NCBI RefSeq assembly: GCF_036227225.1
Contig: NZ_CP109444.1
Location: 2,337,501-2,401,500, forward strand
Direction: 5' to 3'
Length of the DNA stretch: 64,000 nt
Source: Streptomyces sp. NBC_01478
GTDB taxonomy: Bacteria; Actinomycetota; Actinomycetes; Streptomycetales; Streptomycetaceae
The translations under genes and the position numbers were made by a program. Positions within the stretch are counted from its first letter, which is position 1. Each line of letters starts with the position of its first letter. Under the pieces are notes generated by a model. That model had not been told where the DNA came from and ran no database searches. It saw only the letters and a program-made list of their open reading frames with translations. Positions 51,581-60,172 of the stretch are shown in pieces.

Positions 51581-52021
51581 TCAGATGCGCGGCGGGCGGG
51601 CCTCGTACGGCGTCGACAGCACCACCGTGGTCCGCGTCGAGACGCCGGCCAGGCCGCGCAGCCGGGCCAGCAGTTCCTCCAGTTCGTGCGGGGTGGAGAC
51701 CCGCACCTTGAGGATGTAGTTCTCGTCGCCGGCGACGCTGTGGCAGGCCTCGATCTCGGGGACGTCGGAGAGGCGGTCCGCGATGTCGTCGGGGGCGCTG
51801 GGATCGAACGGTTTCACCGAGATGAAGGCGGTCATGGGCAGACCCACCGCCTCCGGGTCGACGACCGCGGCGTACCCGCGGATGACGCCACGCTGCTCCA
51901 GCCGGCGCACCCGCTGGTGCACGGCCGACGTGGACAGGCCCGTGGCCTTGCCCAGGTCTGTGTAGCTCATCCGCCCGTCCTTGACGAGCAGCTGCACGAT
52001 TTGTCGGTCCAGCTCCTCCAT
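51581..52021 (-). CDS. Lrp/AsnC family transcriptional regulator
   Basis: A 146-aa regulator: HTH (DRQIVQLLVKDGRMSYTDLGKATGLSTSAVHQRVRRLEQRGVI) followed by an AsnC ligand-binding domain (CHSVAGDENYILKVRVSTPHELEELLARL). The ATG at 52021 gives the usual N-terminus MEELDRQI; the frame extends to 52078. It probably senses an amino acid and controls the downstream amidohydrolase or the divergent gene; a 9-bp inverted repeat (52184-52221) lies between the divergent genes. Confidence 0.9.
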   Translation of the reverse strand: MEELDRQIVQLLVKDGRMSYTDLGKATGLSTSAVHQRVRRLEQRGVIRGYAAVVDPEAVGLPMTAFISVKPFDPSAPDDIADRLSDVPEIEACHSVAGDENYILKVRVSTPHELEELLARLRGLAGVSTRTTVVLSTPYEARPPRI

Positions 52022-52183
52022 GGCGCAAGAACTTACATGGCGGCTGATCTCCTCCGATAGCTCAGCGGCGCAGGTCATACCCGGTTCGTGATGTTGCCGG
52101 GAGTGGCCTGTGCGTCAGCCGGGGACAAATCCGCCGCCACGGGCACCTGCGGGCGGCATGTGACGAACGCCACAGGCCTCGAA

Positions 52184-52221
52184 CGGTCTCCGTGATGGTC
52201 TCGTGATTACCGCGGAGACCG
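52184..52221. promoter_or_regulatory. Long-spaced inverted repeat in a divergent gap
   Basis: CGGTCTCCG (52184-52192) and CGGAGACCG (52213-52221) are perfectly complementary, 20 bases apart, between the Lrp gene and the divergent Cys-rich gene. It may be an Lrp operator or a leader hairpin. Confidence 0.5.
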
Positions 52222-52290
52222 GACGGGAAGTGCTTGCTGTGGTCGAGGCCGCAGCGCCTTCACGGCCCAGCCCAGTAGGGGGAGAAACCC

Positions 52291-52734
52291 ATGCAGAGTG
52301 TTAAGCGCCCTGGACGCACCGCGCCCAAGCGGCCGCAGCTCGTCGTCGAGTTCGATCCGGAGGGCCTCGATTCCGATGGCCCCGACGGCTTCGAGGCCGA
52401 TGAACCCGACGCGTACGACACCTTCGAGATGTACCGGGTGATCTGCCCGGACTGCGTGCAGCCCATCGCGCTCCTCGCGGACGAAGAGGTCCTGCCGGAG
52501 CACGCGCTGTGCGCCTCGCCGTGGAACCCGTTCGGGCTGACGGTCTGCGCCGGTACGGGCCGTGAGGCGGCCGACGCCCGGTCCGCCGACGAGTCCGCGG
52601 ACCCTCAGGAGCAGGACACCGCACTGCTGTTGACGCTCCCTCAGGGCCTCGACTGGCGGACGCAGCCCTTCTCGCACGTCGGCGGCCCCAGCTCGCGCCC
52701 GATGCGGGTGCCCGACATGCGCCGCGCCGCCTGA
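52291..52734 (+). CDS. Conserved hypothetical Cys-containing protein
   Basis: A 147-aa protein, function not recognised. Acidic (DPEGLDSDGPDGFEADEPDAYDTFE) with CPDC, a later Cys near 80 and VCAG, possibly a zinc site. AGGGGGAG precedes the ATG. It is short, conserved-looking and ends 10 bases before the convergent phosphotransferase gene. Confidence 0.7.
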   Translation: MQSVKRPGRTAPKRPQLVVEFDPEGLDSDGPDGFEADEPDAYDTFEMYRVICPDCVQPIALLADEEVLPEHALCASPWNPFGLTVCAGTGREAADARSADESADPQEQDTALLLTLPQGLDWRTQPFSHVGGPSSRPMRVPDMRRAA

Positions 52735-52744
52735 GCGCACTCGC

Positions 52745-53839
52745 TCAACCCCAGTAGCTGCCCTGCACCATGGCCCGCAGGCTGTCGTGGTGCAGGATCA
52801 GTGTGTCCGGGTCCGCCGGGACGGCCACCTCCCCGAAGTGCGCCTGCCGATAGGCGATACGCAGCATCACGATCGCGTGCCGCAGGGCGGCGTACAGGGT
52901 GTAGAAGTCCATGTCGCGCGGGGTGTGGCCGCTGAGTTCGGCGTACCGGGCCTCCACTCGGTCCCGGCGGAAGAACTCCGGCAGCCCTGGCTGGCCGAAG
53001 GCGACCGTGAGGTCCTGGAAGAAGCGGTGCAGGTAGACGGCCCAGCCGAGGTCCACCTCGCGCGGGGCCGGGGCCGCCATCTCCCAGTCGAGGACGGCGA
53101 CGGGGTCGAACCCGTCGTAGACGACGTTGCCGATGCGCGCGTCGCCCCAGTTGAGGACCGTCTCGCCCGGATCGGCCGGCCAGAGTTCGGCGAGCCGGTC
53201 GAAGGCGCTCTCGATGAGCGGTGAGCGGGCGAGCCCGTCAACGACCCATGTGTAGTACGCGCGTTGGGACGCGACGTGACGGTGGAGGGCGTCCCCGTCG
53301 CCCGGGAGGGTGAGGAACTCGGCTTCCCCCAGCGGGACTTGGTCGTGCAGGCGGGCGATGAGCGCAACCGAGGCGGCCTCCAGATGCTCGCGTTCCGCGT
53401 CGGTCGCCGCGTGCAGCCAATTGCCTTCGTACGTATACGGCATGACGTCCGGCGGTACGCGTCCCTCGGCGCGTTCCATGACGAAGAACGGCGCGCCGAG
53501 CGGGCCGGGATCCTCCTCCAGCCAGCGCACCTTCGGCACCGGCAGATCCGTGCGGTCGGCGACCAGGCGCATGGTGCGGAACTGGCGCGGCAGGTCGTAG
53601 ACCGGGAACACGGTGTACGCCGCCGGGTCGGCCGCGAGTCTCAACGCGCAGGCACGCAAGGGCGGTTCGGGGTGTTCGATGTCGAAGAGCAGGGTCTCGC
53701 TGGACATGCCGTTCGACGCGGGGACCCGGATGTCGAGGGCCTTGGCGCCGGGCAGGCGGGTGTCGAGCCAGGCGGTGAGGCGGTGGGCGAGTTCGTCCGG
53801 GTCACGGGTGGTCGTGCGGGGGCGGGGCGCTGACGCCAT
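52745..53839 (-). CDS. Aminoglycoside phosphotransferase (APH)-fold kinase
   Basis: A 364-aa APH/choline-kinase-like enzyme. The catalytic loop is LNWGDARIGNVVYDG (the usual HGD reads WGD, with Asp and Asn kept) and the metal motif is AVLDWEMAAPAPREVDLGWA. Such proteins beside acyl-CoA dehydrogenases often act on small hydroxyl compounds or acyl-CoA-linked substrates, so antibiotic resistance should not be assumed. The ribosome site AAGGGAG lies in a 16-bp tandem duplication (53847-53878). Confidence 0.85.
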   Translation of the reverse strand: MASAPRPRTTTRDPDELAHRLTAWLDTRLPGAKALDIRVPASNGMSSETLLFDIEHPEPPLRACALRLAADPAAYTVFPVYDLPRQFRTMRLVADRTDLPVPKVRWLEEDPGPLGAPFFVMERAEGRVPPDVMPYTYEGNWLHAATDAEREHLEAASVALIARLHDQVPLGEAEFLTLPGDGDALHRHVASQRAYYTWVVDGLARSPLIESAFDRLAELWPADPGETVLNWGDARIGNVVYDGFDPVAVLDWEMAAPAPREVDLGWAVYLHRFFQDLTVAFGQPGLPEFFRRDRVEARYAELSGHTPRDMDFYTLYAALRHAIVMLRIAYRQAHFGEVAVPADPDTLILHHDSLRAMVQGSYWG

Positions 53840-53846
53840 GTCGTCT

Positions 53847-53878
53847 CAACTCCCTTGCGGTGCAACTCCCTTACGGTG
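53847..53878. repeat. Tandem duplication carrying the ribosome site
   Basis: Two adjacent 16-bp units (53847-53862 and 53863-53878) differ at one base; each contains AAGGGAGTT on the minus strand, so the APH-like gene has two potential Shine-Dalgarno sites. Confidence 0.7.
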
Positions 53879-53903
53879 CAACCGAGATGCCACCTCGACT
53901 GCC

Positions 53904-55004
53904 CTACGGCGCGACCGAGTCGAAGCCGGTGAAGCCGCTCGGGTCGTGGCGGCCGAACGAGCCGTGTTCGAAGATGCCGTGGCCGACCCGGCCGTCCAGG
54001 CGGAAGCGGGCCGCGTGGTCGGTGACCCCGTAGGCGGCGAGCGGGGTCGGCTGGGTGAGGTCGTAGGTGCGGCGGTCGAGCCACTCGCGACCGCGCCAGG
54101 TGCCGTGCTGCCAGTCGTCGGCGGGTGGGTAACCGGCGCCGATCGCCAGGGGTGAGGAGGTCAGGATCTCGACTTCGAGTTCCTGCGGTTTCCGGGCGTC
54201 GCCGAGGTGGACGACGGCGCGCTCGGGGTGACGGGTGCCGGAGCGGTAGGTGATCTCGGCCTGGGGCCAGCCGAGTTGGTGGTCGCGGTGGCCGGGGCGG
54301 ACGACGGTCGCCTCGTTCAGGGTGCGGTAGCCGTCGGCGTCCTCCTGGACGACGACCATCAGGAACCGGTCCTCGAAGCGGACCGGGCACCAGATCCAGT
54401 GGAAGCCCTCGGTCGGATGCTCCTCGGCGAGCCGGCCGCCCTCCTCACCCGGGATCGGCCGCACGCCCCAACTGCGGTCCCTGGTACCGGTCCAGCCGTC
54501 GGCGGTGACCCGGAACTCCTCGCCATCCGCGCGGATCACCCCCTGCACACCGCCCGCCTGGACGAACCGGCGCCCTTCGAGGGTGAGCCGGTCGCCGCGA
54601 TACTGGACGTGATGGGGTTCCCATAGGGCCGGGAAGTCGGCTGTCCAAGTCAGGTCGCAGGAGAGGGAGTTGTCCGTGCAGCGCAGGCGCAGCCTGTGCA
54701 GTGGTTCCTCGACCTCGATGCGCAGGGGGCCCACCGCGAGGTGCATGCGGTCGTCGCCGAGGGCGTCCGAGGCGCGGACCGCGTGCAGGGTGTCGCCGGT
54801 GCGGAGGGTCGCGTAGGCGTCGATCACGCCGACGTTGGGGTAGACCCCCAGGCCGAGGATGAGCAGGGCGCGGCCCTCGTGGTCGAGGACGTGGAAGATG
54901 CAGCGGTCGTAGGCGTTCCGGTCGCCGGTCGCGACGTGCTTCATCGACAGGGGGACCTGATGCACGGGGTACTCGTCGAGGGGCACGGGACGGTCGTCTG
55001 CCAC
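53904..55004 (-). CDS. Conserved hypothetical protein, lipocalin/AttH-like beta fold
   Basis: A 366-aa protein not recognised by motif. Beta-strand-rich with many aromatic residues (WTGTRDRSWGVRPIPG, FHWIWCPVRFEDRFLMVVVQED), resembling AttH/DUF7064-7065-type proteins; this is a family guess. GTG start (VADDRPVPLDEY) with GGGGAGG 6 bases upstream. The stop lies 64 bases before the APH-like gene start, in the same direction, so they may be co-transcribed. Confidence 0.6.
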   Translation of the reverse strand: MADDRPVPLDEYPVHQVPLSMKHVATGDRNAYDRCIFHVLDHEGRALLILGLGVYPNVGVIDAYATLRTGDTLHAVRASDALGDDRMHLAVGPLRIEVEEPLHRLRLRCTDNSLSCDLTWTADFPALWEPHHVQYRGDRLTLEGRRFVQAGGVQGVIRADGEEFRVTADGWTGTRDRSWGVRPIPGEEGGRLAEEHPTEGFHWIWCPVRFEDRFLMVVVQEDADGYRTLNEATVVRPGHRDHQLGWPQAEITYRSGTRHPERAVVHLGDARKPQELEVEILTSSPLAIGAGYPPADDWQHGTWRGREWLDRRTYDLTQPTPLAAYGVTDHAARFRLDGRVGHGIFEHGSFGRHDPSGFTGFDSVAP

Positions 55005-55145
55005 GGCTAACCTCCCCTGGGGACAGTGGAGGTGACGGTACGTCAGGTCCGATGCGGTAGCCAGACCCGTGACCCGTACGCCGGTGAACTCACGCTCGAT
55101 TACCCGCGCCGGTGACCTGTGGAAGCGTCCTTGCGTTGCCCCGGT

Positions 55146-55400
55146 ATGACCCCCACCTATGCGCCGACCGGGCGTCAACGCCGTATCTACGTCCCCGTAG
55201 CCGCAGAATCGGTTCCGCCGGCGCCGCCGCAGCCCCAGGACCCGCCCATCTACCGTGATCTCATGCGGAGTTGGGCCGACCGGGGCCGCACCCTGCCGGG
55301 GCGTCACGACCCGGAGTGGGCACGGTTGGCGGCACCGCCGCAGGGTCTGTCCGGCGGATCGGGCTGGAGGGAGTCGACGGCACCTGACCGGCACTGGTGA
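55146..55400 (+). CDS. Small hypothetical protein
   Basis: An 84-aa protein beginning MTPTYAPTGRQRRIYVPVAAE, Pro/Arg-rich, followed by a helix PIYRDLMRSWADRGRTLP. No function or domain. It may be real because codon usage is typical and it precedes a proper terminator, but the ribosome site is weak. Confidence 0.5.
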   Translation: MTPTYAPTGRQRRIYVPVAAESVPPAPPQPQDPPIYRDLMRSWADRGRTLPGRHDPEWARLAAPPQGLSGGSGWRESTAPDRHW

Positions 55401-55464
55401 GCGGGGCGCGGAGCGTGCGGCCGCGGGGCGGAGGAGACGTCGGCATCAGCGGCTGCCGCCGCAG

Positions 55465-55513
55465 GCGGCACGCCAGGATCCCCTCCCGGCCCGCCGGGCC
55501 GGGGGCGTGCCGC
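55465..55513. terminator. Large bidirectional terminator with competing hairpins
   Basis: Outer arms GCGGCACGCC (55465-55474) and GGCGTGCCGC (55504-55513) enclose an inner hairpin CCCGGCCC-gcc-GGGCCGGG (55485-55503). A second hairpin TGCCGCC-gca-GGCGGCA (55454-55470) overlaps the outer left arm, so the two are mutually exclusive. Confidence 0.75.
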
Positions 55514-55555
55514 GCCCCGCGCCCGCGGCATGATCCACCGGGCAGAGCCCGGGGC

Positions 55556-56737
55556 TCAGCCGGTTCGGTGGGCTTCGGGACCCGCCAGGTGGCGGGCGAT
55601 GACCATGCGCTGGATCTGGTTGGTGCCCTCGACGATCTGCAGGACCTTGGCCTCGCGCATGTAGCGCTCGACGGGGAAGTCCGCGGTGTAGCCGTAGCCG
55701 CCGAGGATCTGGACAGCGTCGATGGTGGCCTTCATCGCGGTGTCGGTGCAGTGGAGTTTGGCCATGGCGGCCTGTTTCGCGAACGGGCGGCCCGCGTCGC
55801 GCAGTCGGGCCGCCGCGAGGTAGAGCGCGCGGCCGGCCTCGATCTGGGTGGCCATGTCGGCGAGCATGAAGCGCAGGCCCTGGAAGTCGGAGATCGGGCG
55901 CCCGAACTGCTGCCGTCCGCTCGCGTACGCCACCGCCTCGTCCAGCGCGGCCTGGGCCAGGCCGATCGCGCAGGCCGCGATGCCGAGCCGGCCGGAGTCC
56001 AGTGCGGACAGGGCGATCGCGAAGCCCTGGCCCTCCTCGCCGAGGCGCCGCTCGTCGGGGACGCGGACGCCGTCGAAGTGGACCTGGGCGGTGGGCGAGC
56101 CCTTCATGCCCATCTTCTTCTCCGGCACGGCACCACTCAGGCCGGCCGCGTCGCCGGGCACCAGGAAGGCGCTGATGCCGCGGGGGCCGTCCTCGCCGGT
56201 GCGGGCCATGACCGTGTAGAAGTCGGCGATGCCGCCGTGGGTGATCCAGGCCTTGGTGCCGTCGATCACCCAGTCCTCGCCGTCCCGCACCGCCTTCGTG
56301 CGCAGGGAGGCCGCGTCCGAGCCGGAGGACGGTTCGGAGAGGCAGTAGGCGCCGAGCAGGCCGCCGCCGAGCATCGCGGGCAGGTGCTCGACCTGCTGCT
56401 GTTTGGTGCCGTAGTTCGCCAGCGCGTGGCAGGACAGCGAGTGGACGCTGACGCCGAGGCCGACGGTGAGGCGGGCCGCCGCGAGCTCTTCGAGGACCTG
56501 GAGGTAGACCTCGTAGGGCTGGTCGCCGCCGCCGTATTCCGAGTCGTACGGCAGGCCGAGCAGTCCGGTCTCGGAGAGCAGGGTGAAGATCTCGCGCGGG
56601 AAGTGTCCGGCGTCCTCTTCCTCGGCCGCCCTCGGGGCGATCTCGCGCTGCGCGATGTCACGGGCCAGCGAGATCAGATCCCGGGCCTCGTCCGTGGGCA
56701 GTTGCCGGTCCACCGGTTGCGGGGCGCGGTCGGGCAT
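55556..56737 (-). CDS. Acyl-CoA dehydrogenase
   Basis: A 393-aa flavoenzyme oxidising an acyl-CoA to the trans-2-enoyl-CoA. FAD/substrate motifs AYCLSEPSSGSDAASL and WITHGGIADFYTVMART are followed by GRQQFGRPISDFQ, and the catalytic Glu lies in LQIVEGTNQIQRMVIARHLAG. ATG 56737 has GGAGGAGAG upstream. Located directly downstream of a TetR gene (229 bases away, same strand), which likely regulates it. Confidence 0.95.
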   Translation of the reverse strand: MPDRAPQPVDRQLPTDEARDLISLARDIAQREIAPRAAEEEDAGHFPREIFTLLSETGLLGLPYDSEYGGGDQPYEVYLQVLEELAAARLTVGLGVSVHSLSCHALANYGTKQQQVEHLPAMLGGGLLGAYCLSEPSSGSDAASLRTKAVRDGEDWVIDGTKAWITHGGIADFYTVMARTGEDGPRGISAFLVPGDAAGLSGAVPEKKMGMKGSPTAQVHFDGVRVPDERRLGEEGQGFAIALSALDSGRLGIAACAIGLAQAALDEAVAYASGRQQFGRPISDFQGLRFMLADMATQIEAGRALYLAAARLRDAGRPFAKQAAMAKLHCTDTAMKATIDAVQILGGYGYTADFPVERYMREAKVLQIVEGTNQIQRMVIARHLAGPEAHRTG

Positions 56738-56966
56738 GGCGACGCTCTCCTCCCTGTCGGGCACTTCGGCGGGCGTACGCCTTGGGTCGAGGCGACGTGG
56801 CCGGGTACCGCACGGATGCGGCCGCTGTTCCGCTCCCGGGTCTCGGAAGCGGCTGACCAGCGGCTCTGCGCTGTGAGTATGCCCGATCGGAGGTCGCTCG
56901 TCACCAGTTAACGACCGCTTACTTCAAGAATAGCCCGGTCGTCTGGAAGGAGCCTGGACCGTTGAC

Positions 56967-57626
56967 TCAGCCGTCCCGGCGGGCCGGCTTCGGCGCGGGG
57001 TGGGCGGGGTCGAGTTCCTCGATGGCGCGCAGGGTGCCGCCGAGGGTCTTCACGAGGATCTCGCGCATCGTCTCGCGGGAGAGGTCGGAGGTGCTGATCC
57101 ACTCCAGGGTCGCGCCCTCGACGCTGCACACCCAGCCGAACAGGCCCATGCGCGCGATCCGGGAGATGTCGGTACGGCCGTACGCCCCTTCGGCGATGGT
57201 CGCGACGATCGCCGCGCGCACCCCGTCGCGGATGGCGTGCACCTCGGTGTCGAAGCCGACGCCACCGCTCACGATCGTGCGGTACGCGGCCTGGTTGTGC
57301 TCGGCCCAGCGCAGATAGCTGTCCATCGTCCGCTGTACGCGGTCCAGTTGGGGCAGTTCGAGGCCGCTCGCCGCGAAGGTCACCAGGTCGGCGACCGAGT
57401 CGTTGATGATCGCCAGGTAGTAACCGCGCTTGGACTGGAAGTAGTAGTAGATCAGCCCCTTGGCGACATGGGCCTGCCGCGCGATGTCGTCCATCGACAG
57501 CGCGTCGTAGGACGTGTCGGCGAACAACTTCCGGCCAATGGTGATGAGTTCGGCGCGGCGCGCCAAGGAACGCTCGGTACCGCGCGCCCGAGGACGTGCG
57601 ACGTCACGCTGCTGACTGATTTCCAA
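56967..57626 (-). CDS. TetR family transcriptional regulator
   Basis: A 219-aa regulator; HTH region RRAELITIGRKLFADTSYDALSMDDIARQAHVAKGLIYYYFQSKRGYYLAI. The ligand domain is variable. The start is a TTG (MEISQQRDVARPRARG) with GGAGAG about 12 bases upstream; no other start is near. Upstream of the acyl-CoA dehydrogenase on the same strand, as in fatty-acid-responsive regulators. Confidence 0.88.
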   Translation of the reverse strand: MEISQQRDVARPRARGTERSLARRAELITIGRKLFADTSYDALSMDDIARQAHVAKGLIYYYFQSKRGYYLAIINDSVADLVTFAASGLELPQLDRVQRTMDSYLRWAEHNQAAYRTIVSGGVGFDTEVHAIRDGVRAAIVATIAEGAYGRTDISRIARMGLFGWVCSVEGATLEWISTSDLSRETMREILVKTLGGTLRAIEELDPAHPAPKPARRDG

Positions 57627-57691
57627 TTTCGACTCTGGCTCTCCAACTGGGCTGGGTCAACCGCAGTATGGCAGGTCGACTATGCGTCAGG

Positions 57692-57838
57692 TCACAGCAG
57701 GCCGATTTGGGTCACAAGCATCGCGATCACCACGACGAGGGTCCAGCCCATGATGTGCTCGGCGATCTTCGGACCGTCGCCCTTGGGGCCGCCGGTGCGG
57801 GTACGGATGCGGGCGGCGGTGGCTGAGTGTGCGGTCAT
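57692..57838 (-). CDS. Small membrane protein
   Basis: A 48-aa protein: basic N-terminus (TARIRTRTGG-type), then one C-terminal transmembrane helix (GWTLVVVIAMLVTQIGLL). No domain is known. The ribosome site is weak. It lies between the tetR gene and the C39-like gene, all on the minus strand, and the frame is open upstream. Confidence 0.5.
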   Translation of the reverse strand: MTAHSATAARIRTRTGGPKGDGPKIAEHIMGWTLVVVIAMLVTQIGLL

Positions 57839-57955
57839 GGCGGCTCGCAGAGGTCGGATGTGTGGTGGACTCCCCCCTTCTGTCCACCTTGCCATCCCTG
57901 TCGGCTTTTGCGCCGGAGACCTTGGTCACAGGAACCTCGGTCCCCGGGGCAGGGG

Positions 57956-59335
57956 TCAGCGCACGCCCACCGCCGCGAGCGCCTCGCGCTGGGCGGCGGT
58001 CGGGTCCGCCGGGAAGTAGAGGTAACAGACGCCGCCGGTACCGGAGGAGACCTTCCCGGCGGCGTTGTACCGCTTGGTGCGCAGCCAGATGTTCTCGAAC
58101 TCGCGCCGGTCGTAGACGCGACGGACGGCCGGATCGCTGGGCGAGTTCGGGTCGTTGGCGATCACGTCGCCGTCGGCGGTGAAGCCGATCACCGTCATCA
58201 GATGGCCGGCGGTGCCGTAGCCCGCGCCGGTCAGCTCGCTGCCCAGGAACGACTGTGACGTTATGGCCGGGATGCCCGCCGCGATCAGCGTCTCCAGGTC
58301 GGTGAGCGAGCCGAGCCGGGTGACCACGCCCTGGAGGTCCTTGTACGTGGCCGCGTAGGCGGCGTTGAACGGCCAGTTGCCGCAGCCCTTGTACTGGTGG
58401 TCGTAGGTGAAGCGGGCCGCGTTGTCGACCTGCGGGTCGGCGTAGGCCGGGTCGACCCAGGCCACTTGCTCCGGGGTGAGCCGGCCGCCCCAGTACTCGA
58501 TGATCATCTGCGAGGAGGTGGGGCTGCACCAGGCCTCGCCGCCGTTGTCGTACTCGGGGTACTGGCCGACGTGGATCTCCTGCGAGTAGCGCGGGACGGT
58601 CAGCTCCCTTGCCGGGCCGGGGGTAGAGGCCGGGACGGTGAAACGGTCCGGGACGTCGGACCCCATCGCGCCGAGCCGCCACACGATGGGGGTGAGCTTG
58701 GTACCGGGCTTGCGGTACAGCGTCAGGCGCAGCCGGTACGACGCGAGGCGCAGGCCCGTGGTCGCGTCGTCGATCGCGAAGGTGTCCGTCCAGATCGTGG
58801 ACCTGCCGTCCGTCTGGTCGTCGACGGAGGTCCGCTTGATGTCCTGGTCTCCGGCCGCCCAGCGGCCCATCACGTACCAGGGGGTGACCGTGCCGTCGGA
58901 GTACGTGCCGCGCAGTTCGACCTGGATCCAGGTGCCGGCGGGGGTGTGGGCGTTCCAGGAGGCGATGGTCTCCGTCGCGGGGACGGAGAGCCTGTGGACG
59001 GGGGACGTCCAGGTCGCGTACTCCCAGGTCGAGGTCCGGCCGGTGTGCGGGTCCGGGTAGTCGAGACTGCCGAGGGCGGTGCCGATCGCGAGGCCCGGGC
59101 GGGAACCCGCGACGGCACGGGTGCCCTGGGCGGTGCCGCGGCACCAGTCGGCGTAGGTGGTCCACGCGTGGTAGTCGACCTGGCCGGTCGGGGCCCCGTC
59201 CGTGTCGGCGGGCCCGGCGGGGTCGGCGGCCGCGGGGACCGCGCCGCTCACCACCGCGGCGGCGACCGCGGCGGCCAGGACGGTTCTGCGCGAGGGCTGT
59301 TCGGGCCGTCGGGACGGCTGTTCGGCTCTGCTCAT
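57956..59335 (-). CDS. Tat-exported peptidase C39-like protein
   Basis: A 459-aa protein with a twin-arginine signal (SRRTVLAAAVAAAVVSGAVPAAA), so it is exported folded. The N-terminal half is a beta-rich domain. The C-terminal half (about 260-455) is a C39-like papain fold: Cys in GGEAWCSPTSSQMI, His in AGHLMTVIGF and Asp in VIANDPNSPSD. It may be a secreted peptidase or amidase. A DasR-type operator match is found in its divergent promoter region. Confidence 0.9.
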   Translation of the reverse strand: MSRAEQPSRRPEQPSRRTVLAAAVAAAVVSGAVPAAADPAGPADTDGAPTGQVDYHAWTTYADWCRGTAQGTRAVAGSRPGLAIGTALGSLDYPDPHTGRTSTWEYATWTSPVHRLSVPATETIASWNAHTPAGTWIQVELRGTYSDGTVTPWYVMGRWAAGDQDIKRTSVDDQTDGRSTIWTDTFAIDDATTGLRLASYRLRLTLYRKPGTKLTPIVWRLGAMGSDVPDRFTVPASTPGPARELTVPRYSQEIHVGQYPEYDNGGEAWCSPTSSQMIIEYWGGRLTPEQVAWVDPAYADPQVDNAARFTYDHQYKGCGNWPFNAAYAATYKDLQGVVTRLGSLTDLETLIAAGIPAITSQSFLGSELTGAGYGTAGHLMTVIGFTADGDVIANDPNSPSDPAVRRVYDRREFENIWLRTKRYNAAGKVSSGTGGVCYLYFPADPTAAQREALAAVGVR

Positions 59336-59447
59336 GGGCGGAAGACCCCCGGGTGTTCCGAGTAGGGACAGATCCAGTGCACGGCTGTGCGCCCACTATG
59401 AGCACGGACAGCACGTCCCGGCCAGCACTTCGAGCCGTGCCACGCCC

Positions 59448-59469
59448 ACCAATATTGGTCTCGACCACT
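59448..59469. promoter_or_regulatory. Candidate DasR (dre) site overlapping a palindrome
   Basis: The 16-mer ATTGGTCTCGACCACT (59454-59469) matches the DasR consensus ACTGGTCTAGACCACT at 14 of 16 positions. The 12-bp perfect palindrome ACCAATATTGGT (59448-59459) overlaps its left half. The site lies between the divergent C39-like and kinase genes. Confidence 0.6.
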
Positions 59470-59551
59470 GGCATGACCTGGGAGGGGAGCCACCGCTCCC
59501 TAGACTGCCCAGGCACCCTCCGGCCTCACCCACGACCTCCCGGGACGATTC

Positions 59552-60172
59552 ATGCACGACCTCGCCCACCGGCTCCGCCGGCTCCCTCCGTTCTGCGGCC
59601 CGGTCCGGATCGTCGGTGTCGACGGACACGCGGGGTCCGGGAAGTCCACGTTCGCCGGGCAGTTGGCCGAGGCCCTGGGCGGCGCCCCCGTCCTGCACCT
59701 CGACGACCTCGCCACCCACGACGAACTGTTCGGCTGGACCGACCGGCTGCTGACCCAGGTGATCACTCCGCTCGGCCGCGGCGAGACAGCCCAGTACTTC
59801 CCCTACGACTGGCACGCCCGCCACTTCGGACCTCCCCGCGCACTGCCGCCCGCGCCCGTGGTCCTCGTCGAGGGGGTCGGTGCCGGGCGCCGGGCGCTGC
59901 GCCCGTTCCTGGCGGGGCTGCTGTGGATGGAGCTCTCCCGCGAGGAGGCCTGGGCGCGGGGACGGCTGCGGGACGGAGCGGAGCAGCGGGACTTCTGGGA
60001 CGGATGGGTCGAGGCGGAACACGAACACTTCGCCAAAGACCCTTCGCGCCCCCACGCGGACTTCCTGGTACGGCAGTTGAGGGAGGGGTACGAGGTGCTC
60101 ACGGGGCCTTCCGGGACGGTTGGACCGGACCACGACGTGACCCACGGTGACGGACCGCCCGCAGTGTGCTGA
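59552..60172 (+). CDS. P-loop kinase, uridine kinase-like
   Basis: A 206-aa nucleoside-kinase-like protein. Walker A GHAGSGKST begins at about residue 25; LHLDDLATHDELF supplies an acidic base and PVVLVEGVGAGRRAL a Walker-B-like strand. Arg-rich LID segment (SREEAWARGRLRDGAEQRDFWDGW). Exact substrate unknown. The ATG at 59552 begins MHDLAHRLRRLPP; no strong ribosome site. Confidence 0.85.
   Translation: MHDLAHRLRRLPPFCGPVRIVGVDGHAGSGKSTFAGQLAEALGGAPVLHLDDLATHDELFGWTDRLLTQVITPLGRGETAQYFPYDWHARHFGPPRALPPAPVVLVEGVGAGRRALRPFLAGLLWMELSREEAWARGRLRDGAEQRDFWDGWVEAEHEHFAKDPSRPHADFLVRQLREGYEVLTGPSGTVGPDHDVTHGDGPPAVC

Noticed and set aside
52745..53839. Aminoglycoside resistance gene
   Set aside because: APH-fold kinases are widespread; the HGD motif reads WGD and context is acyl-CoA metabolism, so resistance is not supported.
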